DNA of 64,000 nucleotides, taken from contig NZ_NASD01000003.1 of the NCBI RefSeq assembly GCF_002142155.1, positions 95,528 through 159,527 of the forward strand, given 5' to 3'. This document shows, piece after piece, positions 19,191-29,630 of this stretch; position 1 is the stretch's first letter, and each line of letters starts with the position of its first letter. A program made the position numbers and the translations under genes. Below the pieces are notes generated by a model. That model had not been told where the DNA came from. It saw only the letters and a program-made list of their open reading frames with translations, and searched no databases. This DNA comes from Gilliamella apis (GTDB taxonomy: Bacteria; Pseudomonadota; Gammaproteobacteria; Enterobacterales; Orbaceae).

Positions 19191-19916
19191 ATGACGCGAA
19201 TTTTTCAGCCTTACACAATTAATCAAAATAGTTTGATCACTTTAGATGATAATGCTTTCAATCACCTTATTCGAGTATTAAGAATGAAAACCGGGGAATC
19301 AATTACGCTTTTTGATGGTTCCAACCAAATTACGCCTGCCGTTATACATGAAGTTAATAAAAAAACGGTTATTGTAAAAACAGCAAACAGTGTATTAGAT
19401 AATCGAGAATCACCATTAAACATTCATTTAGGGCAAGTGATTTCTCGTGGCGATAAAATGGAATTTACTATTCAAAAATCGGTCGAATTAGGTGTTAATA
19501 CCATTACCCCCCTACTTTCAGAACGTTGTGGCGTCAAACTCGATCAAGAAAGGCTTGAAAAGAAAGTTCAACAATGGCAAAAAATTGTTATTTCGGCTTG
19601 TGAACAATGTGGACGAAATATCATCCCAAGCATCAATCCAGTAATGAAATTAGAAACTTGGTGTGCAAATTTAACCGATAGTTTAAAACTTAACTTACAC
19701 CCTAAAGCCGAACAAGGAATAAACCAATTACCGTGTGATAATAACAATATTAGTTTATTAATTGGGCCGGAAGGTGGTCTATCTAATGAAGAAATTAGCA
19801 TGACTCATCAATATCAGTTTACTGATATTTTGCTCGGGCCGAGAGTATTACGTACTGAAACAGCGGCGTTAACTGCAATAACAGCGCTTCAAGTTCGTTT
19901 TGGTGATTTAGGTTAG
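19191..19916 (+). CDS. rsmE: 16S rRNA m3U1498 methyltransferase
   Basis: 241 residues, SPOUT-class enzyme that methylates N3 of U1498. N-terminal PUA-like domain, then [28 protein letters not shown] and [12 protein letters not shown], the knot motifs that bind SAM. The rsmE-gshB-yqgE-ruvX order that follows is the same as in E. coli. Confidence 0.94.
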   Translation: MTRIFQPYTINQNSLITLDDNAFNHLIRVLRMKTGESITLFDGSNQITPAVIHEVNKKTVIVKTANSVLDNRESPLNIHLGQVISRGDKMEFTIQKSVELGVNTITPLLSERCGVKLDQERLEKKVQQWQKIVISACEQCGRNIIPSINPVMKLETWCANLTDSLKLNLHPKAEQGINQLPCDNNNISLLIGPEGGLSNEEISMTHQYQFTDILLGPRVLRTETAALTAITALQVRFGDLG

Positions 19917-20111
19917 TCACAAGAAATAAATAAGTTAATAAATGATTGCTTTGCTTATTAATCGGTAACGGGTATGATAGTTGAAAATTCGATTATTATT
20001 GCTAATACCTCTTTCTACCTTGGTTTTATCTAAATTATTAAATAGGTAGAGCAGCAGCAAATCATCAACACCGAATTCAGTAAAATCAAATATAATCAGT
20101 AAGGAGTTACC

Positions 20112-21068
20112 ATGATCAAACTTGGTATTGTTATGGACCCCATTAGCCATATCAAATTAAAAAAAGATACCAGTTTTGCGATGCTACTTGAAGCACAAAA
20201 ACGCGGCTATCAACTTTATTATATGGAGATGAATGATCTGTTTTTACGCAATGGAGAAGCTAGTGCCACGACTCGTACAGTAACAGTTCATAACAATAGT
20301 GAGCATTGGTTTGATTTTGGAGACGAACAGACTATAGCATTAAGTGAACTTGATGTAATATTAATGCGCAAAGATCCACCTTTTGATACTGAATTTATCT
20401 ATGCAACCTATATATTAGAGCGTGCGGAAGAGAAAGGCGTATTGGTAGTAAATAAACCTCAAAGTCTACGCGACTGTAACGAAAAATTATTTACTGCTTG
20501 GTTTGCTGACTTTACACCTGAAACCTTAGTTACTCGTCAGACAACACAAATCAAAGCTTTTCATCAACAATATCATGACATCATTTTAAAACCACTAGAT
20601 GGCATGGGTGGTTCGTCAATTTTTCGCGTGAAACAAGATGATCCTAATGTTTCGGTGATTATTGAGACACTTACTGAACATAATACCCGTTATTGCATGG
20701 CGCAAACATTTATTCCCGCAATCAAAGATGGCGATAAACGGGTTTTAGTTGTCGACGGTGTACCCGTGCCTTACTGCTTAGCACGAATTCCACAACAAGG
20801 GGAAACTCGAGGAAATTTAGCTGCTGGTGGACATGGTGAAGTTAGGCCATTAAGTGATAGTGATTGGCAAATCGCTAACAGTATCGGCCCTGTTTTGCAA
20901 CAAAAAGGACTACTATTTGTAGGACTTGATATTATTGGTGACAAACTAACCGAAATTAACGTTACCAGCCCGACTTGCGTTCGAGAAATTGAAGCAGCTA
21001 ACCCAGATTTATCAATCACAGGTTTATTAATGGATGCGATTGAATCAAGATTAAATATAAAGAGTTAA
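20112..21068 (+). CDS. gshB: Glutathione synthetase
   Basis: 318 residues. ATP-grasp ligase joining gamma-glutamylcysteine and glycine. LGIVMDPI start, MRKDPPFD, KPQSLRDCNEKL, ILKPLDGMGGSSIFR (ATP-binding loop), GETRGNLAAGG and the NVTSPTC metal site near the end. A clear AAGGAG site precedes the ATG. The GNAT gene begins 2 bp after its stop. Confidence 0.97.
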   Translation: MIKLGIVMDPISHIKLKKDTSFAMLLEAQKRGYQLYYMEMNDLFLRNGEASATTRTVTVHNNSEHWFDFGDEQTIALSELDVILMRKDPPFDTEFIYATYILERAEEKGVLVVNKPQSLRDCNEKLFTAWFADFTPETLVTRQTTQIKAFHQQYHDIILKPLDGMGGSSIFRVKQDDPNVSVIIETLTEHNTRYCMAQTFIPAIKDGDKRVLVVDGVPVPYCLARIPQQGETRGNLAAGGHGEVRPLSDSDWQIANSIGPVLQQKGLLFVGLDIIGDKLTEINVTSPTCVREIEAANPDLSITGLLMDAIESRLNIKS

Positions 21069-21070
21069 AA

Positions 21071-21526
21071 ATGATTAGAGAATATCAAGCAAAAGATTTA
21101 GATGCCATAATGACAATTTGGCTGCAAGGTAATGAACAAGCACATAATTTTATCGATCCTGAGTTTTTTAAACAAAACTTTGAATTAGTGAAGATGTTGA
21201 TCCCAATGTCAACAATATATGTTCAAGATATCAACGGCGTTGTTGTTGGTTTTATTGGCCTAACTGAAAACTATATCTCAGGTTTATATGTTGAAAAGAA
21301 TTTTCGTCATCAAGGTACCGGATCAGCATTAGTTGAAAAAGCCAAACAACGTCATAACGAATTAATGGTACATGTTTACAAACAAAATAGTGATGCAATT
21401 AACTTTTATTTATCACAAAATTTTGCAATTGTTGGTGAATCAATTAATGAAGAAACCAATCATCCTGAAATATTAATGCGCTGTAATGTTGAACATAAAG
21501 TCAAAATTGGTAAATGTGCATTATAA
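21071..21526 (+). CDS. GNAT-family N-acetyltransferase
   Basis: 151 residues, complete GNAT domain. The acetyl-CoA loop appears as VEKNFRHQGTGSALVEKAK, preceded by YISGLYV and followed by the NFYLSQNFAIVGE segment typical of YjaB-like enzymes. The substrate is unknown. It is inserted between gshB and yqgE relative to the E. coli order and appears to be in the same operon (2-bp gap upstream, 21 bp downstream). Confidence 0.82.
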   Translation: MIREYQAKDLDAIMTIWLQGNEQAHNFIDPEFFKQNFELVKMLIPMSTIYVQDINGVVVGFIGLTENYISGLYVEKNFRHQGTGSALVEKAKQRHNELMVHVYKQNSDAINFYLSQNFAIVGESINEETNHPEILMRCNVEHKVKIGKCAL

Positions 21527-21547
21527 ATTTAACGACAATGTGAGCAT

Positions 21548-22105
21548 ATGAATCTAAAAAATCATTTTATTATAGCCATGCCAACTGTTAATGACTCAAT
21601 TTTTAGTCGTTCAGTAGTATATATTTGTGAACATAATCGTGATGGCGCAATGGGGATTATTATTAATAAACCCATTGTAGATCTTAACATAGAAACAGTA
21701 TTATCCCGTTTAGAGATAACCGCATCAAAAAGCTGTGCTGAACTTGAACACCTTGTGTTTTGTGGCGGCCCGCTTGCTGAAGAGCAAGGATTTATTCTCC
21801 ATACACCTCATCAAGGGTTTGCTTCAAGTATACAAATCTCTGATGATATCATGGTTACCACATCTCTCGATGCATTAAAGTCTATTGGTACACCAGAACA
21901 ACCAAGAGATCTTTTCTTAGCATTAGGTTATTCAAGTTGGCAATCATTACAACTTGAAAGTGAAGTAGCAAAAAATGATTGGTTAGTTACCGATGTTGAT
22001 CCTGCAATTATCTTCGAGGTAGCTATTGAAGATCGTTGGCAGAAAGCGGCTGAATCATTGGGCATTAATATTAAAACAATTTCACATCAAATGGGCACCG
22101 CTTAA
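21548..22105 (+). CDS. yqgE: YqgE/AlgH family protein
   Basis: 185 residues, UPF0301 family. LKNHFIIAMPTVNDSIFSRSV start, HNRDGAMGIIINKP, FCGGPLAEEQGFILH and LALGYSSWQ are the family signatures. Function unsettled; AlgH was first linked to alginate regulation. Immediately upstream of ruvX, as in most gammaproteobacteria. Confidence 0.93.
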   Translation: MNLKNHFIIAMPTVNDSIFSRSVVYICEHNRDGAMGIIINKPIVDLNIETVLSRLEITASKSCAELEHLVFCGGPLAEEQGFILHTPHQGFASSIQISDDIMVTTSLDALKSIGTPEQPRDLFLALGYSSWQSLQLESEVAKNDWLVTDVDPAIIFEVAIEDRWQKAAESLGINIKTISHQMGTA

Positions 22106-22108
22106 GTT

Positions 22109-22528
22109 ATGGCTACCATCATTGCATTTGATTTTGGTACAGCGAGCATCGGCGCAGCTATCGGTCAAGATATAACTAAGACCGCAAATTCACTTTGTTC
22201 ATTCAAAGCTCGAGATGGCATTCCTAATTGGCAGTCAATAGAGAAAGTACTCAATGAATGGCAACCTGATTATTTAGTGGTAGGATTACCACTAAATATG
22301 GATGGTACAGAACAACCATTAACCGCAAGAGCACGCAAATTTGCTAACCGTTTGCATGGCATGTTTGGCTATCAAGTTCATTTACAAGATGAACGTTTAT
22401 CAACCGTTGAGGCAAAATCACATATTTTTGCTTCACGTGGTTACCGAGCCCTTGAAAAAGGTCATGTCGATGCAACTTCGGCAATTATTATTTTAGAAAG
22501 TTGGTTCGAAAATTGTGAATCTAGATAA
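22109..22528 (+). CDS. ruvX: Holliday junction resolvase-like RuvX
   Basis: 139 residues, RNase-H-fold nuclease (YqgF) implicated in 16S rRNA 5' processing. [13 protein letters not shown] holds the first acidic residue, [10 protein letters not shown] and [10 protein letters not shown] the second region, and [12 protein letters not shown] ends the fold with the last Asp. Starts 3 bp after the yqgE stop. Confidence 0.94.
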   Translation: MATIIAFDFGTASIGAAIGQDITKTANSLCSFKARDGIPNWQSIEKVLNEWQPDYLVVGLPLNMDGTEQPLTARARKFANRLHGMFGYQVHLQDERLSTVEAKSHIFASRGYRALEKGHVDATSAIIILESWFENCESR

Positions 22529-22620
22529 TCAAAAGATTATTTTAACAATAATTAGTCGCCAATAAATTTCATCCTTGCTAAAATAACAAGCAATTTTTTC
22601 TATTGAAAGGACTGCTCCCC

Positions 22621-23658
22621 GTGTCAAATAATAAATCTCTTAGCTATAAAGATGCTGGTGTTGATATCGATGCTGGCAATGAATTGGTTGATCGTATTAA
22701 ATCTGTCGTTAAAGAGACCAAACGTCCTGAAGTTATGGGTGGACTTGGTGGTTTTGGTGCATTATGTGCAATTCCACAAAAATATAAACAACCTATTTTA
22801 GTTTCAGGTACTGATGGTGTTGGCACAAAATTGCGCCTTGCAATGGATTTAAATCGTCATGAATCAATTGGTATTGATTTGGTTGCTATGTGCGTTAATG
22901 ATTTGATTGTTCAAGGAGCTGAGCCTTTATTTTTCCTCGACTATTATGCTACTGGCAAATTAAATGTTGATGTTGCAGCGACAGTTGTTACGGGTATTGC
23001 GGAAGGCTGTAAACAATCCGGATGTGCATTAGTTGGTGGTGAAACCGCAGAAATGCCAGGTATGTATCATGGTGATGATTATGACTTAGCAGGTTTTTGT
23101 GTTGGTGTAGTTGAAAAATCAGAAATGATTGATGGTAGTAAAGTACAAGATGGTGATGCTTTAATTGCCCTTGCATCAAGCGGTGCACATTCAAATGGTT
23201 ATTCACTAGTACGTAAAATTATTGAAGTTAGTGGTGTTAATCCAGCAACAGAACAATTAGACGGAAAACCATTAGCAGATCACTTACTTGCGCCAACTAA
23301 GATTTATGTAAAATCAGTGCTTGATTTGATTTCGAAAATCGATGTTCATGCTATTGCACACATTACTGGCGGTGGTTTTTGGGAAAACATTCCACGAGTT
23401 TTACCTGATAATACTCAAGCTGTTATTGATGAATCTAGTTGGCAATGGCCGGCCATCTTTAATTGGTTACAACAAGCAGGTAATGTAAGCCGTCATGAAA
23501 TGTACCGTACTTTCAATTGTGGCGTAGGTTTAATCATCGCTTTACCAAAACAGTTAGCCGAGCAAGCCATTAATTTACTTAACCAGCATGGTGAAAAAGC
23601 TTGGTTACTTGGCGAAATAAAACACTCTTCATCAACTGAACGAGTTGTTATCCAGTAA
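22621..23658 (+). CDS. purM: Phosphoribosylformylglycinamidine cyclo-ligase
   Basis: 345 residues from GTG 22621, preceded by AAGGA. The length equals that of the E. coli enzyme; a TTG six codons earlier is less likely. Forms aminoimidazole ribotide in purine synthesis. [44 protein letters not shown] and [13 protein letters not shown] are intact. purN, its usual operon partner, is absent. Confidence 0.96.
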   Translation: MSNNKSLSYKDAGVDIDAGNELVDRIKSVVKETKRPEVMGGLGGFGALCAIPQKYKQPILVSGTDGVGTKLRLAMDLNRHESIGIDLVAMCVNDLIVQGAEPLFFLDYYATGKLNVDVAATVVTGIAEGCKQSGCALVGGETAEMPGMYHGDDYDLAGFCVGVVEKSEMIDGSKVQDGDALIALASSGAHSNGYSLVRKIIEVSGVNPATEQLDGKPLADHLLAPTKIYVKSVLDLISKIDVHAIAHITGGGFWENIPRVLPDNTQAVIDESSWQWPAIFNWLQQAGNVSRHEMYRTFNCGVGLIIALPKQLAEQAINLLNQHGEKAWLLGEIKHSSSTERVVIQ

Positions 23659-23665
23659 TATATAC

Positions 23666-23732
23666 GATATCAATTTTTGTCTAGTAATAGTAACTAATCA
23701 GTCAATATTACTGGACAAAAATTATCGATATA
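23666..23732. terminator. Long inverted repeat after purM
   Basis: About 22-bp imperfect stem beginning TATCAATTTTTGTC and closing with GACAAAAATTATCGATA, 16-nt loop. A probable transcription terminator for purM, symmetrical enough to act in both directions. Confidence 0.55.
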
Positions 23733-23947
23733 AAAATCATCAAAATAATTCCTTTTAGTATCAATCTGCAATATCTGCCTTATGTTTTAATATACTAATC
23801 CCCTGCCTTTTTTATTTTTACTAAAAACGTATAGTTAGGCAAAAATTTAACTCAAAAATAACTAAAAGCTATCTTAGTTTCTGGTACAATATGCAAAATT
23901 ATTATAACTAAGTAATGTCATAATACTCTAAGATACAAGGTTTTTTA

Positions 23948-26900
23948 ATGATCATATCAGATGCTAACAGTGCGGTGTCATCTGTCGCATATCGTGCAAA
24001 CGAAGTCATTGCTATTTATCCAATAACTCCAAGTTCATCTATGGCTGAACAAGCTAGCTCGTGGGCGGAGTTTAACAAACCCAATGTTTTTGGTGATACA
24101 CCTAAAGTTGTTGAAATGCAATCGGAAGCGGGAGCAATATCAACGGTGCACGGTGCATTAATGACTGGAGCATTAGCAACATCATTTACTTCATCGCAAG
24201 GTCTGTTATTAATGATTCCTTCGCTATATAAAATAGCTGGGGAATTAACACCATTTGTATTACATGTTGCCGCCCGTACTGTTGCAACTCATGCCTTATC
24301 TATTTTTGGCGATCATTCTGATGTTATGTCAGTTAGGCAAACTGGTTTTGCCATGCTGTGTTCTAGCTCGGTACAAGAAGCCCAAGATTTAGCCTTAATC
24401 GCACAAATAGCGACACTCAATAGTAGAGTACCATTTATTCACTTTTTTGATGGTTTTAGAACTTCACACGAAGTAAATAAAATTTATCCAATCAGTGATG
24501 AACAGATTCGTAATTTGCTTCCCAATCAAGCTATTGATGCTTTTCGTCGCCGTGCCTTAACACCAGATAATCCAGTTATTCGTGGTACATCAGCTAATCC
24601 TGATACCTACTTCCAATGCCGTGAAGCAGTTAATCCATATTATGAGAATACTTTTAATCATGTTGTTGATGCTATGCAAGCCTTTGCAAAAGAGACCGGT
24701 AGAAAGTATCAACCTTTCGAATATTATGGCGCAAAAGATGCTGAGCGTATCATTGTCATTATGGGATCAGGCGTCAGCACCACGAAGGAAGTTGTCGATC
24801 ATCTGCTTAAAAATGACGAAAAAGTTGGTGTCGTTATCGTAAGATTATTCCGACCATTTTCAGCGACTCATCTCCTTGACGTTATTCCGCAAACTGTGAA
24901 AAAAATCGCAGTGCTAGATCGTACCAAAGAGCCCGGCGCACAAGCTGAACCTCTTTACCTAGATGTAATGACAGCCTTTGCTGAAAGTTTTTCACGTGGC
25001 GAACGTGACCATTTACCACAAATTATTGGTGGTCGTTATGGTTTATCATCCAAAGAGTTCGATCCTCGCTGTGTGTTAGCCATTTTTAATGAACTAACAA
25101 CAGAGAAACCTAAACCTCGCTTTACAGTAGGTATTTATGACGATATAACCGGCTTGTCACTACCATTACCAGAAAAATCCATTCCACAAAAATCAGCACT
25201 TGAAGCTCTATTTTATGGTTTAGGCAGTGATGGTACAGTTTCAGCGACCAAAAATAATATCAAAATCATTGGTGATAGTTCACCATTTTATGTACAAGGT
25301 TATTTCGTTTACGATTCGAAAAAAGCAGGTGGTTTAACCACTTCTCACCTTCGAGTTAACCTTGAACCAATAGATTCACCATATTTGATAACCAGTGCCC
25401 ATTTTATCGGTTGTCATCAAGATCAGTTTATCGACAAATATCAAATAGTTGAAAGATTAAAAGATGATGGTATTTTCTTGCTGAATACACCTTATAGTAA
25501 GGATGAAGTTTGGCATAGATTACCTAAAGAAGTGCAAATTCAACTAATTAAGAAAAGAGCACATTTTTATATTATTAATGCAGCTAAAATTGCTCGAGAA
25601 TGTAATTTAGGGGCAAGAATTAATACCGTAATGCAAGCCGCATTCTTTCATTTATCAGAAATATTTAAAAATGATTTTAGCATTTCACAACTAAAAGAAG
25701 TTATTGCCAAAAGTTACAGCAGTAAAGGACAAGATATTGTTGAAAATAACTGGAAAGCACTTGATTTAGCCATTGCATCTCTTGAGCAAATTCCATTAAG
25801 TTGCGTGGATGAAAGTAGTCCATTACGTCCGCCAGTTGTGCCAAGCAATGCCCCTGATTTTGTTAAAATGGTCACTGCAACTATGTTAGCTGGCTTAGGT
25901 GATAGTTTACCTGTTTCAGCTTTTCCACCCGATGGAACATGGCCTGTTGGCACCACCAAATGGGAAAAACGTAATATTGCTGAAGAAATACCAATCTGGC
26001 AACCTGAACTTTGTACTCAATGTAACCATTGTGTGGTTGCTTGTCCGCATGCAGCCATTCGAGCAAAAGTTGTTGAACCAGATGATATGCTCAATGCACC
26101 TGAGTCATTAAGCTCACTTGAAGTAAAAGCTCGAGATATGAAAGGTCAACGTTATGTTTTACAAGTTGCGCCTGAAGATTGTACCGGATGTAATTTATGT
26201 GTTGAAGTTTGTCCTTCACGTGACCGTAATAACTTTGATATCAAAGCCATTAACATGCGTTCACGAATTGACAATCTCGAAACTCAACGTGCTAACTATG
26301 AGTATTTCACCGACCTTCCTGATCGGGAAATCAAAACGCTAGAACGAATTGATGTACGTACATCACAACTATTAACACCGTTATTTGAATATTCTGGTGC
26401 TTGTGCTGGTTGTGGTGAAACACCATACATTAAACTACTAACCCAATTATATGGTGATCATCTCGCTATTGCTAATGCAACTGGTTGCTCGTCAATTTAT
26501 GGTGGTAATTTACCATCATCCCCATATACAACCGATCGCAATGGCCGTGGACCGGCTTGGGCAAATTCATTATTTGAAGATAATGCCGAATTTGCACTTG
26601 GTTATCGTATTACTTATGATCAGCATAAAAAACGAGCATTACGTTTGCTTGAACATGTTGCCGGTGAAGTTTCACCAGAGATAGTGATTAATTTACAATC
26701 ACCAGATTTATCTATTGATGAAAAACGAACTCAAGTTAACTTATTACGTCAACAATTAGCGCATTTAACTTCAGCTGCAGCTAAAGAGTTAATGCAAGAT
26801 GCTAATTATTTGATTGATAAATCAGTATGGGCTATTGGTGGTGATGGTTGGGCTTATGATATTGGCTTTGGTGGACTCGATCATGTAATGAGTTTAACCG

Positions 26901-27490
26901 AAAACGTTAACATCTTAGTGCTTGATACCCAATGCTACTCTAATACTGGCGGACAGCAATCGAAAGCAACACCAATGGGTGCAGTTTCCAAATTTGCTGA
27001 TTTAGGTAAACATAAAGCTCGTAAAGATCTTGGGGTCAGTGTAATGATGTATGGTCACGTTTATGTCGCCCAAGTTGCTTTAGGATCGCAATTGAACCAA
27101 ACACTTAAAGCATTGCAAGAAGCTGAAGCTTATAATGGCCCTTCTCTGGTTATTGCTTATAGCCCTTGTGAAGAACATGGTTACGATTTATCTAAATCTC
27201 ATGAACAGATGAAAGATTTAGTTAAATCAGGTTTCTGGCCATTATATCGTTATGATCCGCGTCGTATGCAAGAAGGAAAACCAGGTTTAGTGTTAGACTC
27301 TAAAGCACCAAACAGTGAATCATTAACGGAAGTTTTACTTAAAGAACAACGTTTCCGTCGTTTAGAAACACTCGAACCAGTTATTGCCAATACTTTACAT
27401 GCGCAATCAACTAAAATGGTAAATTCTAAATATAAATTCTTGCAAATGCTGGCAACCTATTCTGATATTGAAACGCCAGCAGATAGTTAA
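23948..27490 (+). CDS. nifJ: Pyruvate:ferredoxin (flavodoxin) oxidoreductase
   Basis: 1180 residues, single-chain PFOR. Oxidatively decarboxylates pyruvate to acetyl-CoA and reduces flavodoxin or ferredoxin. Domains in order: pyrimidine-binding domain I with IYPITPSSSMAEQ, domain II, gamma domain near EKSIPQKSALEALFYG, two [4Fe-4S] motifs CTQCNHCVVACPH and CTGCNLCVEVCPS, the proximal-cluster CAGCGETPY, and the TPP domain with GGDGWAYDIGFGGLDHV and TQCYSNTGGQ. Monocistronic. Fits an organism that ferments in a low-oxygen gut. Confidence 0.96.
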   Translation: MIISDANSAVSSVAYRANEVIAIYPITPSSSMAEQASSWAEFNKPNVFGDTPKVVEMQSEAGAISTVHGALMTGALATSFTSSQGLLLMIPSLYKIAGELTPFVLHVAARTVATHALSIFGDHSDVMSVRQTGFAMLCSSSVQEAQDLALIAQIATLNSRVPFIHFFDGFRTSHEVNKIYPISDEQIRNLLPNQAIDAFRRRALTPDNPVIRGTSANPDTYFQCREAVNPYYENTFNHVVDAMQAFAKETGRKYQPFEYYGAKDAERIIVIMGSGVSTTKEVVDHLLKNDEKVGVVIVRLFRPFSATHLLDVIPQTVKKIAVLDRTKEPGAQAEPLYLDVMTAFAESFSRGERDHLPQIIGGRYGLSSKEFDPRCVLAIFNELTTEKPKPRFTVGIYDDITGLSLPLPEKSIPQKSALEALFYGLGSDGTVSATKNNIKIIGDSSPFYVQGYFVYDSKKAGGLTTSHLRVNLEPIDSPYLITSAHFIGCHQDQFIDKYQIVERLKDDGIFLLNTPYSKDEVWHRLPKEVQIQLIKKRAHFYIINAAKIARECNLGARINTVMQAAFFHLSEIFKNDFSISQLKEVIAKSYSSKGQDIVENNWKALDLAIASLEQIPLSCVDESSPLRPPVVPSNAPDFVKMVTATMLAGLGDSLPVSAFPPDGTWPVGTTKWEKRNIAEEIPIWQPELCTQCNHCVVACPHAAIRAKVVEPDDMLNAPESLSSLEVKARDMKGQRYVLQVAPEDCTGCNLCVEVCPSRDRNNFDIKAINMRSRIDNLETQRANYEYFTDLPDREIKTLERIDVRTSQLLTPLFEYSGACAGCGETPYIKLLTQLYGDHLAIANATGCSSIYGGNLPSSPYTTDRNGRGPAWANSLFEDNAEFALGYRITYDQHKKRALRLLEHVAGEVSPEIVINLQSPDLSIDEKRTQVNLLRQQLAHLTSAAAKELMQDANYLIDKSVWAIGGDGWAYDIGFGGLDHVMSLTENVNILVLDTQCYSNTGGQQSKATPMGAVSKFADLGKHKARKDLGVSVMMYGHVYVAQVALGSQLNQTLKALQEAEAYNGPSLVIAYSPCEEHGYDLSKSHEQMKDLVKSGFWPLYRYDPRRMQEGKPGLVLDSKAPNSESLTEVLLKEQRFRRLETLEPVIANTLHAQSTKMVNSKYKFLQMLATYSDIETPADS

Positions 27491-27748
27491 TCACAAAATA
27501 ACTATCAGGCAAAAATAGCCTTAGTTATGCGGTATTAAGATCATTGTTAGTATATTCATTAATATTAGCAATGATCTTAAATATTGACATAATGGGGGCA
27601 AACCCGAACTAAATTTCAATCTAGCTACCAATTGGTGTCGAATATCGCTAGGAACACCTGGAAAAATGTTATATGTTGCCAATGTGTTGTATGGTTTAAG
27701 GGAAAATTCACTGATATAAAATTGAAACAACCGAGGAAGGAACGCTAA

Positions 27749-27785
27749 AGACTCACTGTATAGATCATATCAGTGAGTCTAAAAT
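27749..27785 (-). terminator. Terminator after nlpC
   Basis: Perfect AGACTCACTG/CAGTGAGTCT stem with a 12-nt loop just beyond the nlpC stop; may also close transcription from nifJ. Confidence 0.65.
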
Positions 27786-27786
27786 T

Positions 27787-28323
27787 TTACTTAACTTTGG
27801 TATCGATAACCCGACGAGTCATCCAATAATGTTTTTTCCAATAATCTTCTTTTAAATTAGAGAAAATAACACCTTTTGATGTTGAAGCGTGTAGGAATTT
27901 ACCATCTGCATAGTAGATACCAACATGCAAACCGCTACGACTACGACCGGTTTTAAAGAATACTAAATCACCCGCTTTAGGAGTAGTAACTTTATAGCCT
28001 AGTTTAGCTTGTTCTACAGTACTTCTTGGCAAAGTTTTTGATAATCTATTTTTGTAGAAATTCATAACTAAACCAGAACAATCACTACCAGCTAAGGTTG
28101 TACCACCATAACGATATGGCGTTTTTTTCCATTTTTTATAATGTTGATCGATTTTTGCCAAAATAACTGGATCTGATTTATTTACCGCTACTTGACCTTG
28201 ACTACTACTACAACCAAACAATACAAACAGAGAAAAAATAATCGAGATTACTAAACATCGTTTTTTAACACTACCGCAATTGTTGCGCAACTTGGTTAAT
28301 AACCGACTGCCTTTTTTTATCAT
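27787..28323 (-). CDS. nlpC: NlpC/P60 family lipoprotein endopeptidase
   Basis: 178 residues. Lipoprotein with lipobox FGC (Cys near 38) after an unusually long basic N-terminus. C-terminal NlpC/P60 domain with catalytic Cys in GSDCSGLV, His in GLHVGIYY and the third residue in FLHASTSKGV. Predicted to cut peptidoglycan stem or cross-link peptides. The ATG at 28323 has an AAGGA site and lies inside the upstream gene's 3' end (53-bp overlap), which explains the odd N-region. MepS is a paralogous alternative name; the sequence is closer to NlpC. Confidence 0.85.
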   Translation of the reverse strand: MIKKGSRLLTKLRNNCGSVKKRCLVISIIFSLFVLFGCSSSQGQVAVNKSDPVILAKIDQHYKKWKKTPYRYGGTTLAGSDCSGLVMNFYKNRLSKTLPRSTVEQAKLGYKVTTPKAGDLVFFKTGRSRSGLHVGIYYADGKFLHASTSKGVIFSNLKEDYWKKHYWMTRRVIDTKVK

Positions 28324-29629
28324 TTCTTTTTGTTCCTTTATTTAAAGTCGACCAATGCGAATAACGTCTTGCTACCTTTAGACTTTTAGGTAACACACCT
28401 TTTTGCCACTCATTTTTATCTAGCTTAGATAATCTAATCGGGCTGGTGTTCGCATGGCTGCGATAATTTAAACTCTCTTTAAGTTGAACTAATCGTAAAG
28501 AAAGAAAACAAATAATCACATCATCAACGCTTAATTTACTATATCCAGAAAGCTGATAACGCATTCTAGAACCGTAATGCTTTGCAGTTTGCATCAAACT
28601 ACCCACGGCTGCACCAATTAACGCAGCTGAACCAAAGGATAATCCACCAGTAGCTAAATCAATACTTGCTCCGATAGTTGCACCAGATACAAATCCTTTA
28701 GTCAAATGTATACCCATCAATTTCAACGCATCTAAATTAAACAAATCCGCGTTATATCTACCTTTAATTAAAGGTAGATTTTCTTCACTCTCTTGAGTTG
28801 AATCAAATTGATAGAGTTGCAATAAATCATTTATTACTTTTTGTTCACGTAACCTAACTTTATTTTGCATATCAGTTACAGCTTGCTTATCATCTGATTT
28901 TGCCATTTTATAAAAAGCAGTCACATCAACCAATGCTTCGGCAATAAGCTTATTTGCTGTATGATTACGTGATTCACGAATCCTCGTAATATTATCTAAC
29001 CAATTATCCAATATTTTTTTAGCTGATTCAATTAGTAAAGCTAAACTTTTGTATAATTTTTCTTCACCATCTATGGGTGGAAACACAGCGTCGAACCCAA
29101 TGATAGCATGGATACCTATTATTGAAAGCAATCTTTTCCATTCCTTTTCATTTTGTTCTTTGCTTGAAGTAAAATTAAGGACAGCAAGAATAGGTTTATC
29201 ACTATTTGCTAAAATGGCCAATTCATCATGATATTTAGGTAGCACAGGCTCTCGGACATCAATGACATAGATAGCTGCATCACAATTTAACACTTGTCTG
29301 ATGACTTTTGCTTCTTGATTAAAAAGGTTTTCAGCCTCCGGACTTTGTAAAAAAGTCGTTAATTTATCGATACCATCTAGCTTAGTATTAGCTGGTAGAA
29401 TTTGTGTTATATAATCATAAAGCGCCAAACTATCTTCAAAACCCGGAGTATCATAAAAAGTAATGTCGGTATTATTAGCCAAAGACAATTTAATTGATTC
29501 AACGTGTCTTGTGGTGCCCGGTTTATCTGAAACATCACCAAAATGACTATTGTGCGACAATGCTCGCAAAAGCGAAGTTTTGCCAAAATTGGCATGGCCA
29601 ACTATTGCTAATTTCAATGAAGTAATCAT
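28271..29629 (-). CDS. DUF3482 domain GTPase
   Basis: 452 residues. N-terminal Era-like G domain: GHANFGKTSLLRAL (P-loop), FYDTPGFED (G3), and NFTSSKEQN in the G4 position. The C-terminal half is the DUF3482 region with a glycine/alanine-rich hydrophobic segment (GFVSGATIGASIDLATGG) likely to touch the membrane. It begins 1 bp after the DUF2868 gene, a pairing seen in other proteobacteria. No process has been assigned to it. Confidence 0.85.
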   Translation of the reverse strand: MITSLKLAIVGHANFGKTSLLRALSHNSHFGDVSDKPGTTRHVESIKLSLANNTDITFYDTPGFEDSLALYDYITQILPANTKLDGIDKLTTFLQSPEAENLFNQEAKVIRQVLNCDAAIYVIDVREPVLPKYHDELAILANSDKPILAVLNFTSSKEQNEKEWKRLLSIIGIHAIIGFDAVFPPIDGEEKLYKSLALLIESAKKILDNWLDNITRIRESRNHTANKLIAEALVDVTAFYKMAKSDDKQAVTDMQNKVRLREQKVINDLLQLYQFDSTQESEENLPLIKGRYNADLFNLDALKLMGIHLTKGFVSGATIGASIDLATGGLSFGSAALIGAAVGSLMQTAKHYGSRMRYQLSGYSKLSVDDVIICFLSLRLVQLKESLNYRSHANTSPIRLSKLDKNEWQKGVLPKSLKVARRYSHWSTLNKGTKRNDKKRQSVINQVAQQLR

Positions 29630-29630
29630 A

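Noticed and set aside
27521..27730. 69-codon minus-strand frame between nifJ and nlpC
   Set aside because: No recognisable motif or ribosome site, and it overlaps the terminator region.
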